DNA from: an uncultured bacterium
GTDB taxonomy: Bacteria; Actinomycetota; Coriobacteriia; Coriobacteriales; Eggerthellaceae
Direction of reading: 5' to 3'
Assembly: GCA_905215325.1 (NCBI GenBank)
Contig: CAJMPP010000002.1
Coordinates: 1-64,000, forward strand
Length of the DNA stretch: 64,000 bases
Both the position numbers and the translations under genes were made by a program. The first letter of the stretch is position 1. Each line of letters begins with the position of its first letter. Under the pieces are notes generated by a model. It did not search any database. It saw only the letters and a program-made list of their open reading frames with translations, and had not been told where the DNA came from. This document shows, piece by piece, positions 36,645 through 45,278 of the stretch.

Positions 36645-37529
36645 CTATAGTTTACTATCGAGTTTCACGGAACCCAGTAGATCGCCATCGGCGTCCGGCG
36701 AAACTGGATCGATGCCCAGCATCCGCCGGCGCTCCCCGACTCCTTTTACCACGCCTGCCAGGTTCTTCATGCCGTCGTGCAATCCGTTGTGTTTGATCTC
36801 TGCCACTGTCCTCCCAACTATCTGAGCCGTTCGCCGTCCTATGAAGGGCGACAGCACTTGCACTATTTTTCTCTTCGTCTTGAACTTCGGCTCCACCCAG
36901 CTACCGGAATAGTGATGGACGCTGTAGGTGTCTTTCTTGACATGGAATCCGCCGAAGCCATAGACCGGATTGAACGCACTCGAAGGGAACAGCGTCCATT
37001 CGCCAACCTCCTGCAGTACGTCCTTGCGCACGAAACCCCGATCCTCCAAAGGCTTTGTGAATACCTCGTTCACCGTATGCGCCTGGAGGAACCCCGGCTC
37101 GCTGGAAAAAGTCATTGAGTCGTAAGCGGCCAGAGCCTCAGCGATCACGGGGTTGTGACGCGGCGAAGCCACGATCAACCCCGTGGTCGCCGTTCTCGAC
37201 AATTCTTCGATTGCTGAGAACGGCGACCACGTCTCGCAGAGCTGCGTAATATCGCGCACGAGTTCACTACCCAGGTCCATATAGACCCCGCCAAAATTGT
37301 AGATGGCCCAGAACCGTACATAGTCGGCAACGTAGGCATATTTCCCCGCTTCATAGGCGGCTTTCGTCCAAGGATGTGACTCGACATCAAAAAAATCCTC
37401 ATCGCACCGAACAATTCGATATCCAGGCGCATACCGCCCCCACGAGGCAAGACTTTTCTTGGCGGTCGCAGAAAGCTCACCGCGCCCGAACCAACAGTAG
37501 TAGATCGTCTTGGGCGTTTCCTCTGCCAC
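36645..37529 (-). CDS. GT32-type glycosyltransferase (Och1/capsular mannosyltransferase-like)
   Basis: The 294-residue protein opens with PKTIYYCWFGRGELSATAKK, a DXD-sugar glycosyltransferase signature (IPKxIHxxWxG). It continues with SWGRYAPGYRIVRCDEDFF and YAYVADYVRFWAIYNFGGVY, the conserved core that leads into the metal site. The site reads MDLGSELV, where most relatives have LDTDVE, so the second acidic residue of DxD is replaced by glycine and serine with a glutamate slightly later; activity could be changed. The C-terminal half has SVHHYSGSWV, typical of the family. It overlaps the next gene upstream by one base. Confidence 0.82.
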   Translation of the reverse strand: MAEETPKTIYYCWFGRGELSATAKKSLASWGRYAPGYRIVRCDEDFFDVESHPWTKAAYEAGKYAYVADYVRFWAIYNFGGVYMDLGSELVRDITQLCETWSPFSAIEELSRTATTGLIVASPRHNPVIAEALAAYDSMTFSSEPGFLQAHTVNEVFTKPLEDRGFVRKDVLQEVGEWTLFPSSAFNPVYGFGGFHVKKDTYSVHHYSGSWVEPKFKTKRKIVQVLSPFIGRRTAQIVGRTVAEIKHNGLHDGMKNLAGVVKGVGERRRMLGIDPVSPDADGDLLGSVKLDSKL

Positions 37530-38596
37530 TAACTCATCAGCCCCCTATAAAGCTGCACCAACTCTTCCATGTTTTGCTCGATGTTGAAATTATCAGAAAT
37601 GGTCGCTCTGGCGGCGGCGCCGATGCTCGCGCGGAGACCCTGAGAATCCATCAGTCTACAAAGCAGCTCCGAGAGTCTCCCCTCGTCATCGACGGGCATC
37701 AGGTAGCCGTTGACCCCGTCCTCGATGACCTGCGGCACGCCGCCGACGGGTGTGGCAATGGTCGGCACACCATGCGCCATGGCCTCCAACACGCTCATAG
37801 GCATGCCTTCATTCTTTGATGGCAAGCAGTAGACACCTGCGCGCTCAAACAGTCTCTCCTTGTCATCGCCCGTTATCCAGCCCACAAACTCGCACCGATC
37901 GGCGACGCCGAGCTCACGCGCGAGGGCCTCATAACGCTCCGGATAACCGTCGCCTCCAAAAACCAGTTTGGTATCTGAATGCTGCTCGAGCATATCCCTC
38001 GATGCGCGCAAGAGAACGTCAGGACTTTTGTTCGCATCAAGACGTCCTAAAAATAGGACGTCTTGATGCGAAGAAAGTGAACACGGTTGCGTCGGAACCG
38101 ACACCGCGTTGTGCATCACGACAAGTCTCTTCGGAGCAAAGCTTCGTGACACGAGCCATTGTTGCCACTCCTCGGAGAGGACAATAACGGCATCAGCGGA
38201 ATTAAAGAGCGCTCTTATCTCGTCGCGCTTCTTCTCCTCAAGCTCCTCGTCGAACCACATGCCAAATTCGCCGCCGTGCAGATGGATGACAGCCTTCTTT
38301 CCCTTCGAGATGGCCTTTCTCAGGAAAAGCGCCTTCCTCTCATAGCTGCCTCTCGAAGCCATGTGCGCGTGCACGATGTCCGCATCCTTGAGCGCGCGAC
38401 AAAAGCTCGCGTATGCAGCAAGTGCCATCAACGCCTTCTTGGCCTTACCGCAGTCGTTATATGTCGCGATGAATTTAGCTTGGATTCCTGCACCAGGCAG
38501 ACGCTCCATGAGCTGTTTTTCGACAGTTGCCATGCCACCACGCGCCTGAAGGCTCGGCCCAATCATCACCACACAAAGATTACTTTTATCAGTCAT
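37529..38596 (-). CDS. Glycosyltransferase family 4 (GT-B)
   Basis: A 355-residue retaining glycosyltransferase. The N-terminal Rossmann domain has VVMIGPSLQARGGMATVEKQ with the glycine-rich acceptor loop and VHAHMASRGSYERKALFLRK. The C-terminal GT1/GT4 domain has VLFLGRLDANKSPDVLLRAS, GDGYPERYEALARELGV and the nucleotide-sugar signature PSKNEGMPMSVLEAMAHGVP with its E-x7-E. All are intact. The segment encoding VLFLGRLDANK contains a perfect 19-bp inverted repeat (see repeat entry), unusual inside a coding sequence. The gene overlaps both neighbours by a base or so, so it is part of a tightly packed operon. Confidence 0.92.
   Translation of the reverse strand: MTDKSNLCVVMIGPSLQARGGMATVEKQLMERLPGAGIQAKFIATYNDCGKAKKALMALAAYASFCRALKDADIVHAHMASRGSYERKALFLRKAISKGKKAVIHLHGGEFGMWFDEELEEKKRDEIRALFNSADAVIVLSEEWQQWLVSRSFAPKRLVVMHNAVSVPTQPCSLSSHQDVLFLGRLDANKSPDVLLRASRDMLEQHSDTKLVFGGDGYPERYEALARELGVADRCEFVGWITGDDKERLFERAGVYCLPSKNEGMPMSVLEAMAHGVPTIATPVGGVPQVIEDGVNGYLMPVDDEGRLSELLCRLMDSQGLRASIGAAARATISDNFNIEQNMEELVQLYRGLMS
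38031..38072. repeat. Perfect 19-bp inverted repeat inside the GT4 gene
   Basis: TTCGCATCAAGACGTCCTA (38031-38049) and TAGGACGTCTTGATGCGAA (38054-38072) are exactly complementary, separated by AAAA. In RNA this makes a very stable hairpin in mid-operon. It falls in the codons for HQDVLFLGRLDANK, a conserved region, so both functions coexist. Confidence 0.9.
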
Positions 38597-39066
38597 TACG
38601 CCACCTCATTGTAAGGTAGCTGAAGCCAGCCGCTCGCATCGTAGCCTAAACCATCGAAGCGAAGTCCTTCACAGCGCATTCCACTGGCAAATGATATATA
38701 GCACGGCACCGGGTGCCCGCCCATGCTACCGAAGCTAACTCTAACCTGATAAAACTCACGGTCTAGACGCTCGGCAGCGCTGATTGGCACGACAAGACAT
38801 CGCAGTTTGGAATAGTCAATGTCCATGCAAGCGTATCGGACATACTCCTTGAAGCAGATTAATTTGTAGCTGCGACGATGAACCACCAGTGAATCGCAGT
38901 CGTGCGGTTGTGCCGGCTTTATTTTTTCGCTATATGTCCTCGGGTGTTCCAAGTTCAAGGGATATCCAACTTTCAGTCTGAAGAATGATAATGAGCCCAA
39001 CTCCGGGCTCACACTGTGCAGCAAGCCGTACAACACCCAGATTGGATTCCTCATCAGGCAGTCCAT
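38596..39066 (-). CDS. Short TupA-like ATP-grasp remnant or hybrid
   Basis: The first 50 of 156 residues (NPIWVLYGLLHSVSPELGSL; FFRLKVGYPLNLEHPRTYSE; KI) match the N-terminus of the TupA-like ATP-grasp proteins, as in the next gene upstream (YFKAKLHYEPDFQNPKTFNE). The rest has no ATP-grasp motifs (RSYKLICFKEYVRYACMDID; VSFGSMGGHPVPCYISFASG) and I do not recognise it. The protein is far shorter than the family's about 300 residues. It is either a deletion derivative that kept a reading frame or a small protein of new function. It shares one base with the GT4 gene and follows the full-length TupA-like gene after 39 bases. Confidence 0.55.
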   Translation of the reverse strand: MDCLMRNPIWVLYGLLHSVSPELGSLSFFRLKVGYPLNLEHPRTYSEKIKPAQPHDCDSLVVHRRSYKLICFKEYVRYACMDIDYSKLRCLVVPISAAERLDREFYQVRVSFGSMGGHPVPCYISFASGMRCEGLRFDGLGYDASGWLQLPYNEVA

Positions 39067-39105
39067 GCTCGCACAAAAGCGCTCTTTGCACCGCTCGCCT
39101 TTCAG

Positions 39106-39996
39106 CTACGCATTCGATTTACGTAGCATAAACAGCTCCCCGAGCTCGCGATCAAGACGATCAGGCCGCTCTTCCGCCGCATAAAAGGGGTCAAAGCCCC
39201 CACCCGTGTAGAATGTCATCTCGCCGAAGTAAGGCTTGCCACCGATGTTGTACCAGTCGACACGAACGTGAGGAAAGTTTGCAGATAGCTTCTCTGAAAG
39301 CTTGAGCATGAGCTCGTAATTCTCCGGCTTCGTCGTGGGTTTGTGGTCGGAAACCTCGTGATCGATGTCGCCACACTGCTCCCACGCGGGCGAGAAGTAC
39401 TGCATATCATGATTGGTGAACCTGTCAGCGTCTGTCTGCACAAGCGCCACTTTGCCGTCGAAGCAATAAAATTTAAAGTCCGTCGGGGTCTCCCTGCCCG
39501 GCTCATCAAGGTACGCTTCGGCAACTACACGTGGCACAATATCAAGGTACGCCCACTCACGACCTTGCCAATACCAATTGCGGCCAAGAGCCACACGCAA
39601 TCGCCTCTTGGCCTCCTCGAAGTCGAACTTCGTCTTATCAGTGCATACGAAAGTGCTTTGCGAATCATGGGTGCACTTAAGCACAAACTTCTCAGGCAAC
39701 TTTTCCAGGTCAATCTCTTCGACTGAGTCATATACACCGTAGAGGGGGACCAAATACTCGGCACCAACAAGCTCTTCAACGAAGGAACGAACACCGTACT
39801 TGTCGGCGAGCTGCGTCAAGACTGGGTTATGATAATTAAGCTTATACCACTGAAGCTTTTCATTAAAAGTCTTGGGGTTCTGAAAATCGGGTTCGTAATG
39901 GAGCTTCGCTTTGAAATACATACGCATGTACACTTCATCAGGTATGAAGCGTAGATTGTTCTTGAGAGAAAGGGTGAACCTCTTCTTCAGTTTCAT
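39106..39996 (-). CDS. TupA-like ATP-grasp glycan-modifying protein
   Basis: The 296-residue protein belongs to the TupA-like ATP-grasp family found in teichuronopeptide and capsule loci, thought to form amide links on glycans. Visible are the N-terminal NPKTFNEKLQWYKLNYHNPV signature, LADKYGVRSFVEELVGAEYL, the ATP-binding strand EKFVLKCTHDSQSTFVCTDK, PTDFKFYCFDGKVALVQTDA and the metal-binding end HVRVDWYNIGGKPYFGEMTF with YTGGGF. All core residues seem present. It overlaps wecB by four bases (ATGA). With WecB/WecC making ManNAcA, it may amidate the carboxyl group of that sugar; this is inference from the family and the neighbours. Confidence 0.85.
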   Translation of the reverse strand: MKLKKRFTLSLKNNLRFIPDEVYMRMYFKAKLHYEPDFQNPKTFNEKLQWYKLNYHNPVLTQLADKYGVRSFVEELVGAEYLVPLYGVYDSVEEIDLEKLPEKFVLKCTHDSQSTFVCTDKTKFDFEEAKRRLRVALGRNWYWQGREWAYLDIVPRVVAEAYLDEPGRETPTDFKFYCFDGKVALVQTDADRFTNHDMQYFSPAWEQCGDIDHEVSDHKPTTKPENYELMLKLSEKLSANFPHVRVDWYNIGGKPYFGEMTFYTGGGFDPFYAAEERPDRLDRELGELFMLRKSNA

Positions 39997-41111
39997 CGAT
40001 TGCCTCCCAGCACATCCGCAATGCGCTCGCTCGCATGCCCGTCGCCGTAAGGATTTGAAGCCTGGCTCATCTCGACGTACTCATCCTCGTCTGATAGCAG
40101 CCTGCTAAACTCTCGGTAAATTACATCCTCCTCGGTGCCGACGAGCTTCAGGGTGCCGGCAGCCACGCCCTCGGGACGCTCAGTGGTGTCGCGCATCACC
40201 AGCACTGGCTTGCCCAGGCTCGGGGCTTCCTCCTGGATGCCACCTGAGTCGGTGAGAATTAGATGGCTCGCCGCCAAGAAATTGTGGAAGTCGAGCACTT
40301 CCAGTGGGTCGATGATGCGCAACCGATCGAAGCCATCAAGTTCCCCATGGGCCGCCTTGCGCACCTCTGGGTTCATGTGTATGGGATAAATCGCCTTGGT
40401 GTCAGGATACTCCTCCATCACGCGTCGAATCGCGCGGAACATGCGATGCATGGGCTCGCCAAGGTTCTCACGACGATGTGCAGTGATTAAGATCAGGCGG
40501 CTGCCGCTAGCCCATTCCAACTCCGGGTGGGTATAGTCCTCGCGCACTGTGGAGCGCAGAGCGTCGATACCGGTGTTGCCGGTCACCCAAATCTTCTCGG
40601 CACGCTTGCCCTCGTCGAGCAGGTTCTGCTTACTCGCTTTGGTGGGCGCAAAGTAGTACTCGCTGACGATATCCACGGCCTGACGATTGAACTCCTCGGG
40701 CCACGGGCTATAGATGTCGTGAGTGCGCAGGCCCGCCTCCACATGCCCCACGGGAATCTGCAGGTAGAAGCAAGCGAGAGCCGCCGCAAAGCTCGTAGTT
40801 GTGTCGCCGTGCACGAGAACCACGTCAGGCCTCTCTTCCTCGAGAATCGCCTTCAGCTTCAGCAGCACATCGCACGTGACGTCGAACAGCGTCTGCCCCG
40901 GCTTCATGATTGCCAAGTCATGGTCGGGAGCCACGTCGAAAACATTCAGAACCTGATCGAGCATCTCGCGATGCTGACCCGTCACCGCCACGATCGTCTG
41001 GAACTCGTCGGGGCGGCTCTTGAGCTCGTTCACGAGCGGGCACATCTTGATGGCCTCCGGACGGGTGCCGAAGACAAGCATCACTTTCTTCAAACCTGCT
41101 TCTCCCTGCAT
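39993..41111 (-). CDS. wecB: UDP-N-acetylglucosamine 2-epimerase (non-hydrolysing)
   Basis: Interconverts UDP-GlcNAc and UDP-ManNAc in the cytoplasm. The 372-residue GT-B-like protein has VMLVFGTRPEAIKMCPLVNE at the start, TGQHREMLDQVLNVFDVAPD, VHGDTTTSFAAALACFYLQI, GHVEAGLRTHDIYSPWPEEF, ITAHRRENLGEP and TDSGGIQEEAPSLGKPVLVM-RDTTERPEG. All catalytic and allosteric motifs of the family are visible and the length is normal. The start ATG follows AAAGAG; a TTG six codons on, after AGGGAGAAGCAGG, is an alternative. It lies 12 bases after wecC, which uses its product. Confidence 0.95.
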   Translation of the reverse strand: MQGEAGLKKVMLVFGTRPEAIKMCPLVNELKSRPDEFQTIVAVTGQHREMLDQVLNVFDVAPDHDLAIMKPGQTLFDVTCDVLLKLKAILEEERPDVVLVHGDTTTSFAAALACFYLQIPVGHVEAGLRTHDIYSPWPEEFNRQAVDIVSEYYFAPTKASKQNLLDEGKRAEKIWVTGNTGIDALRSTVREDYTHPELEWASGSRLILITAHRRENLGEPMHRMFRAIRRVMEEYPDTKAIYPIHMNPEVRKAAHGELDGFDRLRIIDPLEVLDFHNFLAASHLILTDSGGIQEEAPSLGKPVLVMRDTTERPEGVAAGTLKLVGTEEDVIYREFSRLLSDEDEYVEMSQASNPYGDGHASERIADVLGGNR

Positions 41112-41123
41112 CTCTTTAATGAC

Positions 41124-42341
41124 TTACAGCTTGTAGACGTTCTCACCGTCGCCGCACACGTTGCGCGGGTCGATCAGGATGCGCCCGCCGAAGGCCTCGG
41201 GCTTGCCCTTGATTTGGGAATGGCCCACCATCACAATCACCATCTCCAGGCCGTCTAGGAATTCTTCCATGGAGTGCACCTGGTTAGGAACCTCGTCGCG
41301 CTCGACCCACGGGTCGTACACCTTCACGGCGCCGCCGCACAGGTGCTCCTCCATGGACTCGAGCATCTGCAACGTAGGACTCTCGCGCACGTCGTCAACG
41401 TCCTCCTTGTAGGTTAGGCCGTAGATGCCTACCTTGGAGGCTTCGGTGATGCCGTGCTCGGCCATGGCCTCGTGGGCGCGGTGCAGCACGTACTCGGGCA
41501 TGCCGGCGTTGGTCTGCAGGGCAAGGCGGATGAAGTTAGCCGTCTCGGGGTAGTCTCCGACGAGGAACCACGGGTCCACCGGGATGCAGTGACCACCCAC
41601 ACCCGGGCCAGGCTGCAGGATGTTCACGCGCGGGTGCTTGTTGGAGATGCGGATGACCTCCGCCACGTCCATGCCGCCGATGCGGCAGATCTTGGCGAGC
41701 TCGTTGGAGAAGGCAATGTTGATCGCGCGGAAGGTGTTCTCAACGACCTTGGTCATCTCGGCGGTGCGGATGTCGGTCACGCTGATCTCGCCTTGGCAGA
41801 AGGTCGCGTAAATCTTTGCAACCGCCTCGCCCACCTCGGGGTCGTCCGCACCAACCGTACGGTTGTTGTGCAGCAGCTCGTAGACCATGTTTCCGGGGAT
41901 GATGCGCTCCGGGGCGTGCACGAGCTTGACGTCCTCGCGCTCGGCCTCGACGAGCAGCGGGCGCACGAAGCGATCAACCGTGTTGGGCGAGATGGTCGAC
42001 TCGATCACGAGCACGGCGCCCTTCGGGGCGACCTCGAGCACCGTCTTGCAGGCGGCGATCACATAGCAGGGGTCGATTTTCTTGTCCAGCTTGTCGTAGG
42101 GCGTCGGTACGCTCACGATGTAGGTGTCGCACACCTGATACTCGGTCGTGAACCTGATGCCAGCCTTGAGCGCGTCGGCGAACAGCTCGTCAAGCCCCTC
42201 CTCCTTGAAGGTGGTGTGCCCGGCGTTCAGGGTTGCCACGAGTTCCTCGTTGTAGTCGGTTCCCACGACCTCCACGCCATGCGTGGCCATCATGAGTGCG
42301 GTGGGCAGTCCGATATAACCGAGACCGATAACGTTAACCAT
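41124..42341 (-). CDS. wecC: UDP-N-acetyl-D-mannosamine dehydrogenase
   Basis: Oxidises UDP-ManNAc to UDP-ManNAcA with two NAD. The 405-residue protein has the N-terminal Rossmann site VIGLGYIGLPTALMMATHGV, the middle domain with APERIIPGNMVYELLHNNRT and AEMTKVVENTFRAINIAFSN, and the catalytic cysteine in PGPGVGGHCIPVDPWFL. The C-terminal UDP-binding domain reads VGIYGLTYKEDVDDVRESPT. RIIPGN and the wecB neighbour point to the ManNAc rather than the glucose dehydrogenase. Length is normal. The gene starts three bases after the wecG stop, within one transcript. Confidence 0.95.
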   Translation of the reverse strand: MVNVIGLGYIGLPTALMMATHGVEVVGTDYNEELVATLNAGHTTFKEEGLDELFADALKAGIRFTTEYQVCDTYIVSVPTPYDKLDKKIDPCYVIAACKTVLEVAPKGAVLVIESTISPNTVDRFVRPLLVEAEREDVKLVHAPERIIPGNMVYELLHNNRTVGADDPEVGEAVAKIYATFCQGEISVTDIRTAEMTKVVENTFRAINIAFSNELAKICRIGGMDVAEVIRISNKHPRVNILQPGPGVGGHCIPVDPWFLVGDYPETANFIRLALQTNAGMPEYVLHRAHEAMAEHGITEASKVGIYGLTYKEDVDDVRESPTLQMLESMEEHLCGGAVKVYDPWVERDEVPNQVHSMEEFLDGLEMVIVMVGHSQIKGKPEAFGGRILIDPRNVCGDGENVYKL

Positions 42342-42344
42342 TCT

Positions 42345-43115
42345 TTATTCGCCTTTCCCTGAGAGCTTATATCGGTATGTAAGGGCAACAAACTTTGCAT
42401 TGCCCACGATGTAGCGTTTCCAAAGCCTGCCAGGCTCCTGTATGAACCGGTAGAACCATTCCAAACCGTGATTCTGCATCCACTTCGGCGCGCGATCGGT
42501 CACCCCAGCCACCACGTCGAAGCTGCCGCCCACGCCCATCACAAAGGGGATTCCGATTTGATTAAGGTACTTGTGCACCCAGTACTCTTTCTTGGGAGAG
42601 CTAAATGCGACAAACATCATGTCCGCGCCAGATGCGGCCATGTCCGCCACAATCTGCGGCTCGTCGGCTTCAGTAAAATAGCCGTTACGAAACCCTACAA
42701 TTTGAACACCAGGATATCGTTCCTCGAAAATGTTCTTCACTTTCGAAACGACTTCCTCCTTGGCGCCAAACAAGTAGAGCTTGTAGCCCTTCTCAGCAGA
42801 AAGCGCCACTAATCGCTGAAACAAATCAATGCCCGTTACGCGCTCAGCCAAAGGCACACCAAGCTTCTTGGCAGCCCACACTATGGAAGCTCCATCCGCA
42901 TTGATAAGTGGGCACTCATTCACGATCTTTGCCAACTCGGTATCAGCTTCCATAAGGTTGACTTTAGAAGCATTGATAACTACATGCTGAGTTGGAACGC
43001 CGGCGGTGACGATCCTCTCCACCTCTGCCACTGTTTCATCAAGCGACAGTGCATTGACATAGGTGTTAAGAATCGAAAAGCGCCTTGGCGCCCGCTTCTC
43101 TTCACAAGCTTTCAA
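42345..43115 (-). CDS. wecG: WecG/TagA/CpsF-family N-acetylmannosaminyl(uronic acid) transferase
   Basis: Glycosyltransferase of family GT26, membrane-associated, adding ManNAc or ManNAcA to a lipid-linked first sugar. The 256 residues show the family core: VVINASKVNLMEADTELAKI, NADGASIVWAAKKLGVPLAE-RVTGIDLF, LYLFGAKEEVVSKVKN, DMMFVAFSSPKKEYWVHKYL, and GVGGSFDVVAGVTDRAPKWM-QNHGLEWFYRFIQEPGRL. The donor should be UDP-ManNAcA because wecC and wecB lie immediately downstream. It is probably the second enzyme of repeat-unit assembly, after the phosphoglycosyl transferase encoded just upstream. Confidence 0.92.
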   Translation of the reverse strand: MKACEEKRAPRRFSILNTYVNALSLDETVAEVERIVTAGVPTQHVVINASKVNLMEADTELAKIVNECPLINADGASIVWAAKKLGVPLAERVTGIDLFQRLVALSAEKGYKLYLFGAKEEVVSKVKNIFEERYPGVQIVGFRNGYFTEADEPQIVADMAASGADMMFVAFSSPKKEYWVHKYLNQIGIPFVMGVGGSFDVVAGVTDRAPKWMQNHGLEWFYRFIQEPGRLWKRYIVGNAKFVALTYRYKLSGKGE

Positions 43116-43124
43116 AAGATATGC

Positions 43125-43967
43125 CTAACTCCCTTGCGCGGTCAGTACCACGCCTACGGTTTGAACAATCAACTTAAAGTCGCTCCAAATAGAACGTTTC
43201 TTGATGTAAAGCAAATCCAAATCGACCCACTCGTCGAAGGTGATCGAGTCGCGGTTGCGACGGGTTTGCCAGTAGCAGGTCATGCCGGGCTTCACCAGCA
43301 GCCTTTGGCGCTGGTAGTCGTTGTAGGTTGCTACCTCGTTTGGCAGCGCAGGGCGCGGACCCACGACGCTCATGTCCGAGCGAAGCACGTTAATGAACTG
43401 CGGCAGCTCGTCCAGGCTCAGCTTGCGCAGCCACTTGCCTACGCGGGTGATACGCGGGTCTTCGGCGATCTTGAACACCGGGCCGGTCTTCTCGTTGAGC
43501 TCTTTGAGGTCCGCCAGCTTCTCCTCGGCGTCCACGCACATGCTACGGAATTTCAGCATCTCGAATTCGCGGCCGTTTTTGCCCACGCGGGTCTGCTTAA
43601 AGAACACAGGGCCCTTGGGGTCGTCGACCTTCACCAAGATGGCGATGATGACGAACAGCCAGCTCAGCAGCACCAGAACCGCTGCACTGAACACGAAGTC
43701 GAAGACGCGCTTCACGAAGCGGTAGGCGATCCGGTCATCGGTTCCCGTTATGGGTTCGTCCCCAAGTTCCGCCTTCAACTTCTCGGCGCGCTCAAGGCTT
43801 TCGCGACGACGTTCCTGCATGTCGAAATCGTAGATAGTGCCGCTACGCACGGTCTTGTGGCAGGTCGAGGTTTTGCTGGCCGGCGAGGTTTCCGGCATGG
43901 CTACGATGTTGCATTGTTCCCTGCGTCCCCCCGTCGATTCCTTAACAGCTGTAGCTTCCCCGGTCAT
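43125..43967 (-). CDS. Monotopic phosphoglycosyl transferase (undecaprenyl-phosphate sugar transferase)
   Basis: Starts repeat-unit synthesis by moving a sugar-phosphate to undecaprenyl phosphate. The catalytic domain fills the C-terminal 190 residues: the membrane re-entrant helix KRVFDFVFSAAVLVLLSWLF, then FFKQTRVGKNGREFEMLKFR-SM, the Asp-Glu pair in KLSLDELPQFINVLRSDMSV, VGPRPALP and KPGMTCYWQTRRNRDSITFD. The N-terminus is a short basic linker with no four-helix domain, so it is the small PglC/WcaJ-core type. The start is uncertain: ATG 43967 is used here, ATG 43898 is possible, and the frame is open further upstream to 44150 without a site. It lies downstream of the antiterminator. Confidence 0.88.
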   Translation of the reverse strand: MTGEATAVKESTGGRREQCNIVAMPETSPASKTSTCHKTVRSGTIYDFDMQERRRESLERAEKLKAELGDEPITGTDDRIAYRFVKRVFDFVFSAAVLVLLSWLFVIIAILVKVDDPKGPVFFKQTRVGKNGREFEMLKFRSMCVDAEEKLADLKELNEKTGPVFKIAEDPRITRVGKWLRKLSLDELPQFINVLRSDMSVVGPRPALPNEVATYNDYQRQRLLVKPGMTCYWQTRRNRDSITFDEWVDLDLLYIKKRSIWSDFKLIVQTVGVVLTAQGS

Positions 43968-44070
43968 TACGAATGCGCCATTCCGTCTACGGGCGCCTCC
44001 AACGGAGCCATTGCGCCCCTCTTCAGCATGTGCATCGTCGTTCCGAATTCCCTTTTCACGCTGCTGTCGT

Positions 44071-44607
44071 TCACTTTTCCCTATCCAAAAGCTTGCCTTG
44101 GGTTTTGCTGACCATTTGCAGGCCTGCTTGGGCTCGCACGGTGCGACCACCCATCGGCATTTCCAGATACGCTAGGCGCTTGCGATGGTTCACCTTGCGC
44201 ACCCAGTCTTCCCTGCCCTTTAGCGGGCCCTCCACAATCACCAGCCTGCCGTCTTCCATGTAGCCCACGGACTCCCCGACGGTTCGCTGGTCTTTTTGGG
44301 TGACCTTTTGCACCCACGCTCGTTCGTCTTCGGTCAGGGGGATGAATGCGTTGTCGTTTCCCAAAATCTTGGTGAGGCTTCTCACGCGTCGCAGCTTGTC
44401 GGCCAGCTCGTCGACCTGCGATGTCACGCAGATCAGGTAGCCGGGAAACAAGCGCTCCTTCGAAGGAATCCAGGTGCCATCGGGTCGCCTTTTGCCGGTC
44501 AGGTACTGCGGGACAAAGCATTCGTCCAGCACATCGTCGGCTGCCTGCTTGATGTCGTCGCATGCCGTCTTCTCGCGGCCGGTCTCAACTTGCACGACGT
44601 ACCACAT
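44071..44607 (-). CDS. loaP: LoaP/NusG-like transcription antiterminator
   Basis: A specialised NusG paralogue. The 178-residue protein begins MWYVVQVETGREKTACDDIK (NGN domain), with FVPQYLTGKRRPDGTW, SKERLFPGYLICVTSQVDEL and the short C-terminal KOW domain VIVEGPLKGREDWVRKVNHR. LoaP proteins head long polysaccharide or metabolite operons and let RNA polymerase pass terminators. That fits an operon of about 20 kb with a perfect hairpin in one of its genes. The start is the ATG after AAAGGGGCGGCCC; a longer frame exists without a site. Housekeeping NusG is not in the window. Confidence 0.85.
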   Translation of the reverse strand: MWYVVQVETGREKTACDDIKQAADDVLDECFVPQYLTGKRRPDGTWIPSKERLFPGYLICVTSQVDELADKLRRVRSLTKILGNDNAFIPLTEDERAWVQKVTQKDQRTVGESVGYMEDGRLVIVEGPLKGREDWVRKVNHRKRLAYLEMPMGGRTVRAQAGLQMVSKTQGKLLDREK

Positions 44608-45278
44608 GGGCCGCCCCTTTCCGCTTGGCTTCCTGATTTTGGGATGGCTGCGCCGGCCCGCCATGGTGCGGCAGGTGGCTGTTGGAAAACGCATTCATTC
44701 CCCTGGCGCCAACGAACACCGAACGCGATGCTGTTCAGGGCACCCTGGTATGGTGCAGGCCGCCGCGCCTGGGGCGTGCCGACCTACGGAAAACGCGCTG
44801 ATGGGTTTCGCCGCAATGTCGGCGGCACGACATCTTTGGCAATGCGGTGGCCCCGACACGATGCGGAAAACGTGCCATCGGCTTGTTTTCCATCACGAGA
44901 TAATACACGAGAATAAATTTGCTGTTGTTAAGAAACTGTTATACCCCCTACATCTTCGCATGCAATGTTCCGAGAGCACATGTTTCTGCAATAAGCGCGG
45001 TTTTATGTGGGTCTTTGTGAAAGCTGTTTCACCGTTCGCGCGGGACGCTCCCGGGCGTGGCGCGCAGACGGCGTTTCCGCTTACCCCCGCCGACGTTTGC
45101 CGCGTTTCGCCTGATAGCGCGAACACGCATTCGCCAGCAGCCCGCATAGGGAGAGCGGCCCCGCACTACCTTGCGATTTCCGTAGCCTTTGTTGGGGCCG
45201 CTCCCCTCGCTTTCCCCTATTCATCTGCTAGAATCGCACGTGCATCGCTTCTATGCTTATCGCTTGGGGGAGACCGTC
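44608..45278. other. Long divergent spacer: leader of the polysaccharide operon and promoter of the kinase gene
   Basis: No gene is supported across 670 bases. The part nearest loaP is G+C rich with local inverted repeats (CCGCCGCGCC, GCCGCAATGTCGGCGGC) and would be the transcribed leader on which LoaP acts. An A+T-rich part at 44,890-44,950 holds a minus-strand TATTAT and a plausible promoter, but I found no strong -35. The right third should contain the kinase promoter; GGGGGAGA at 45,266 is the kinase ribosome binding site. Confidence 0.4.
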
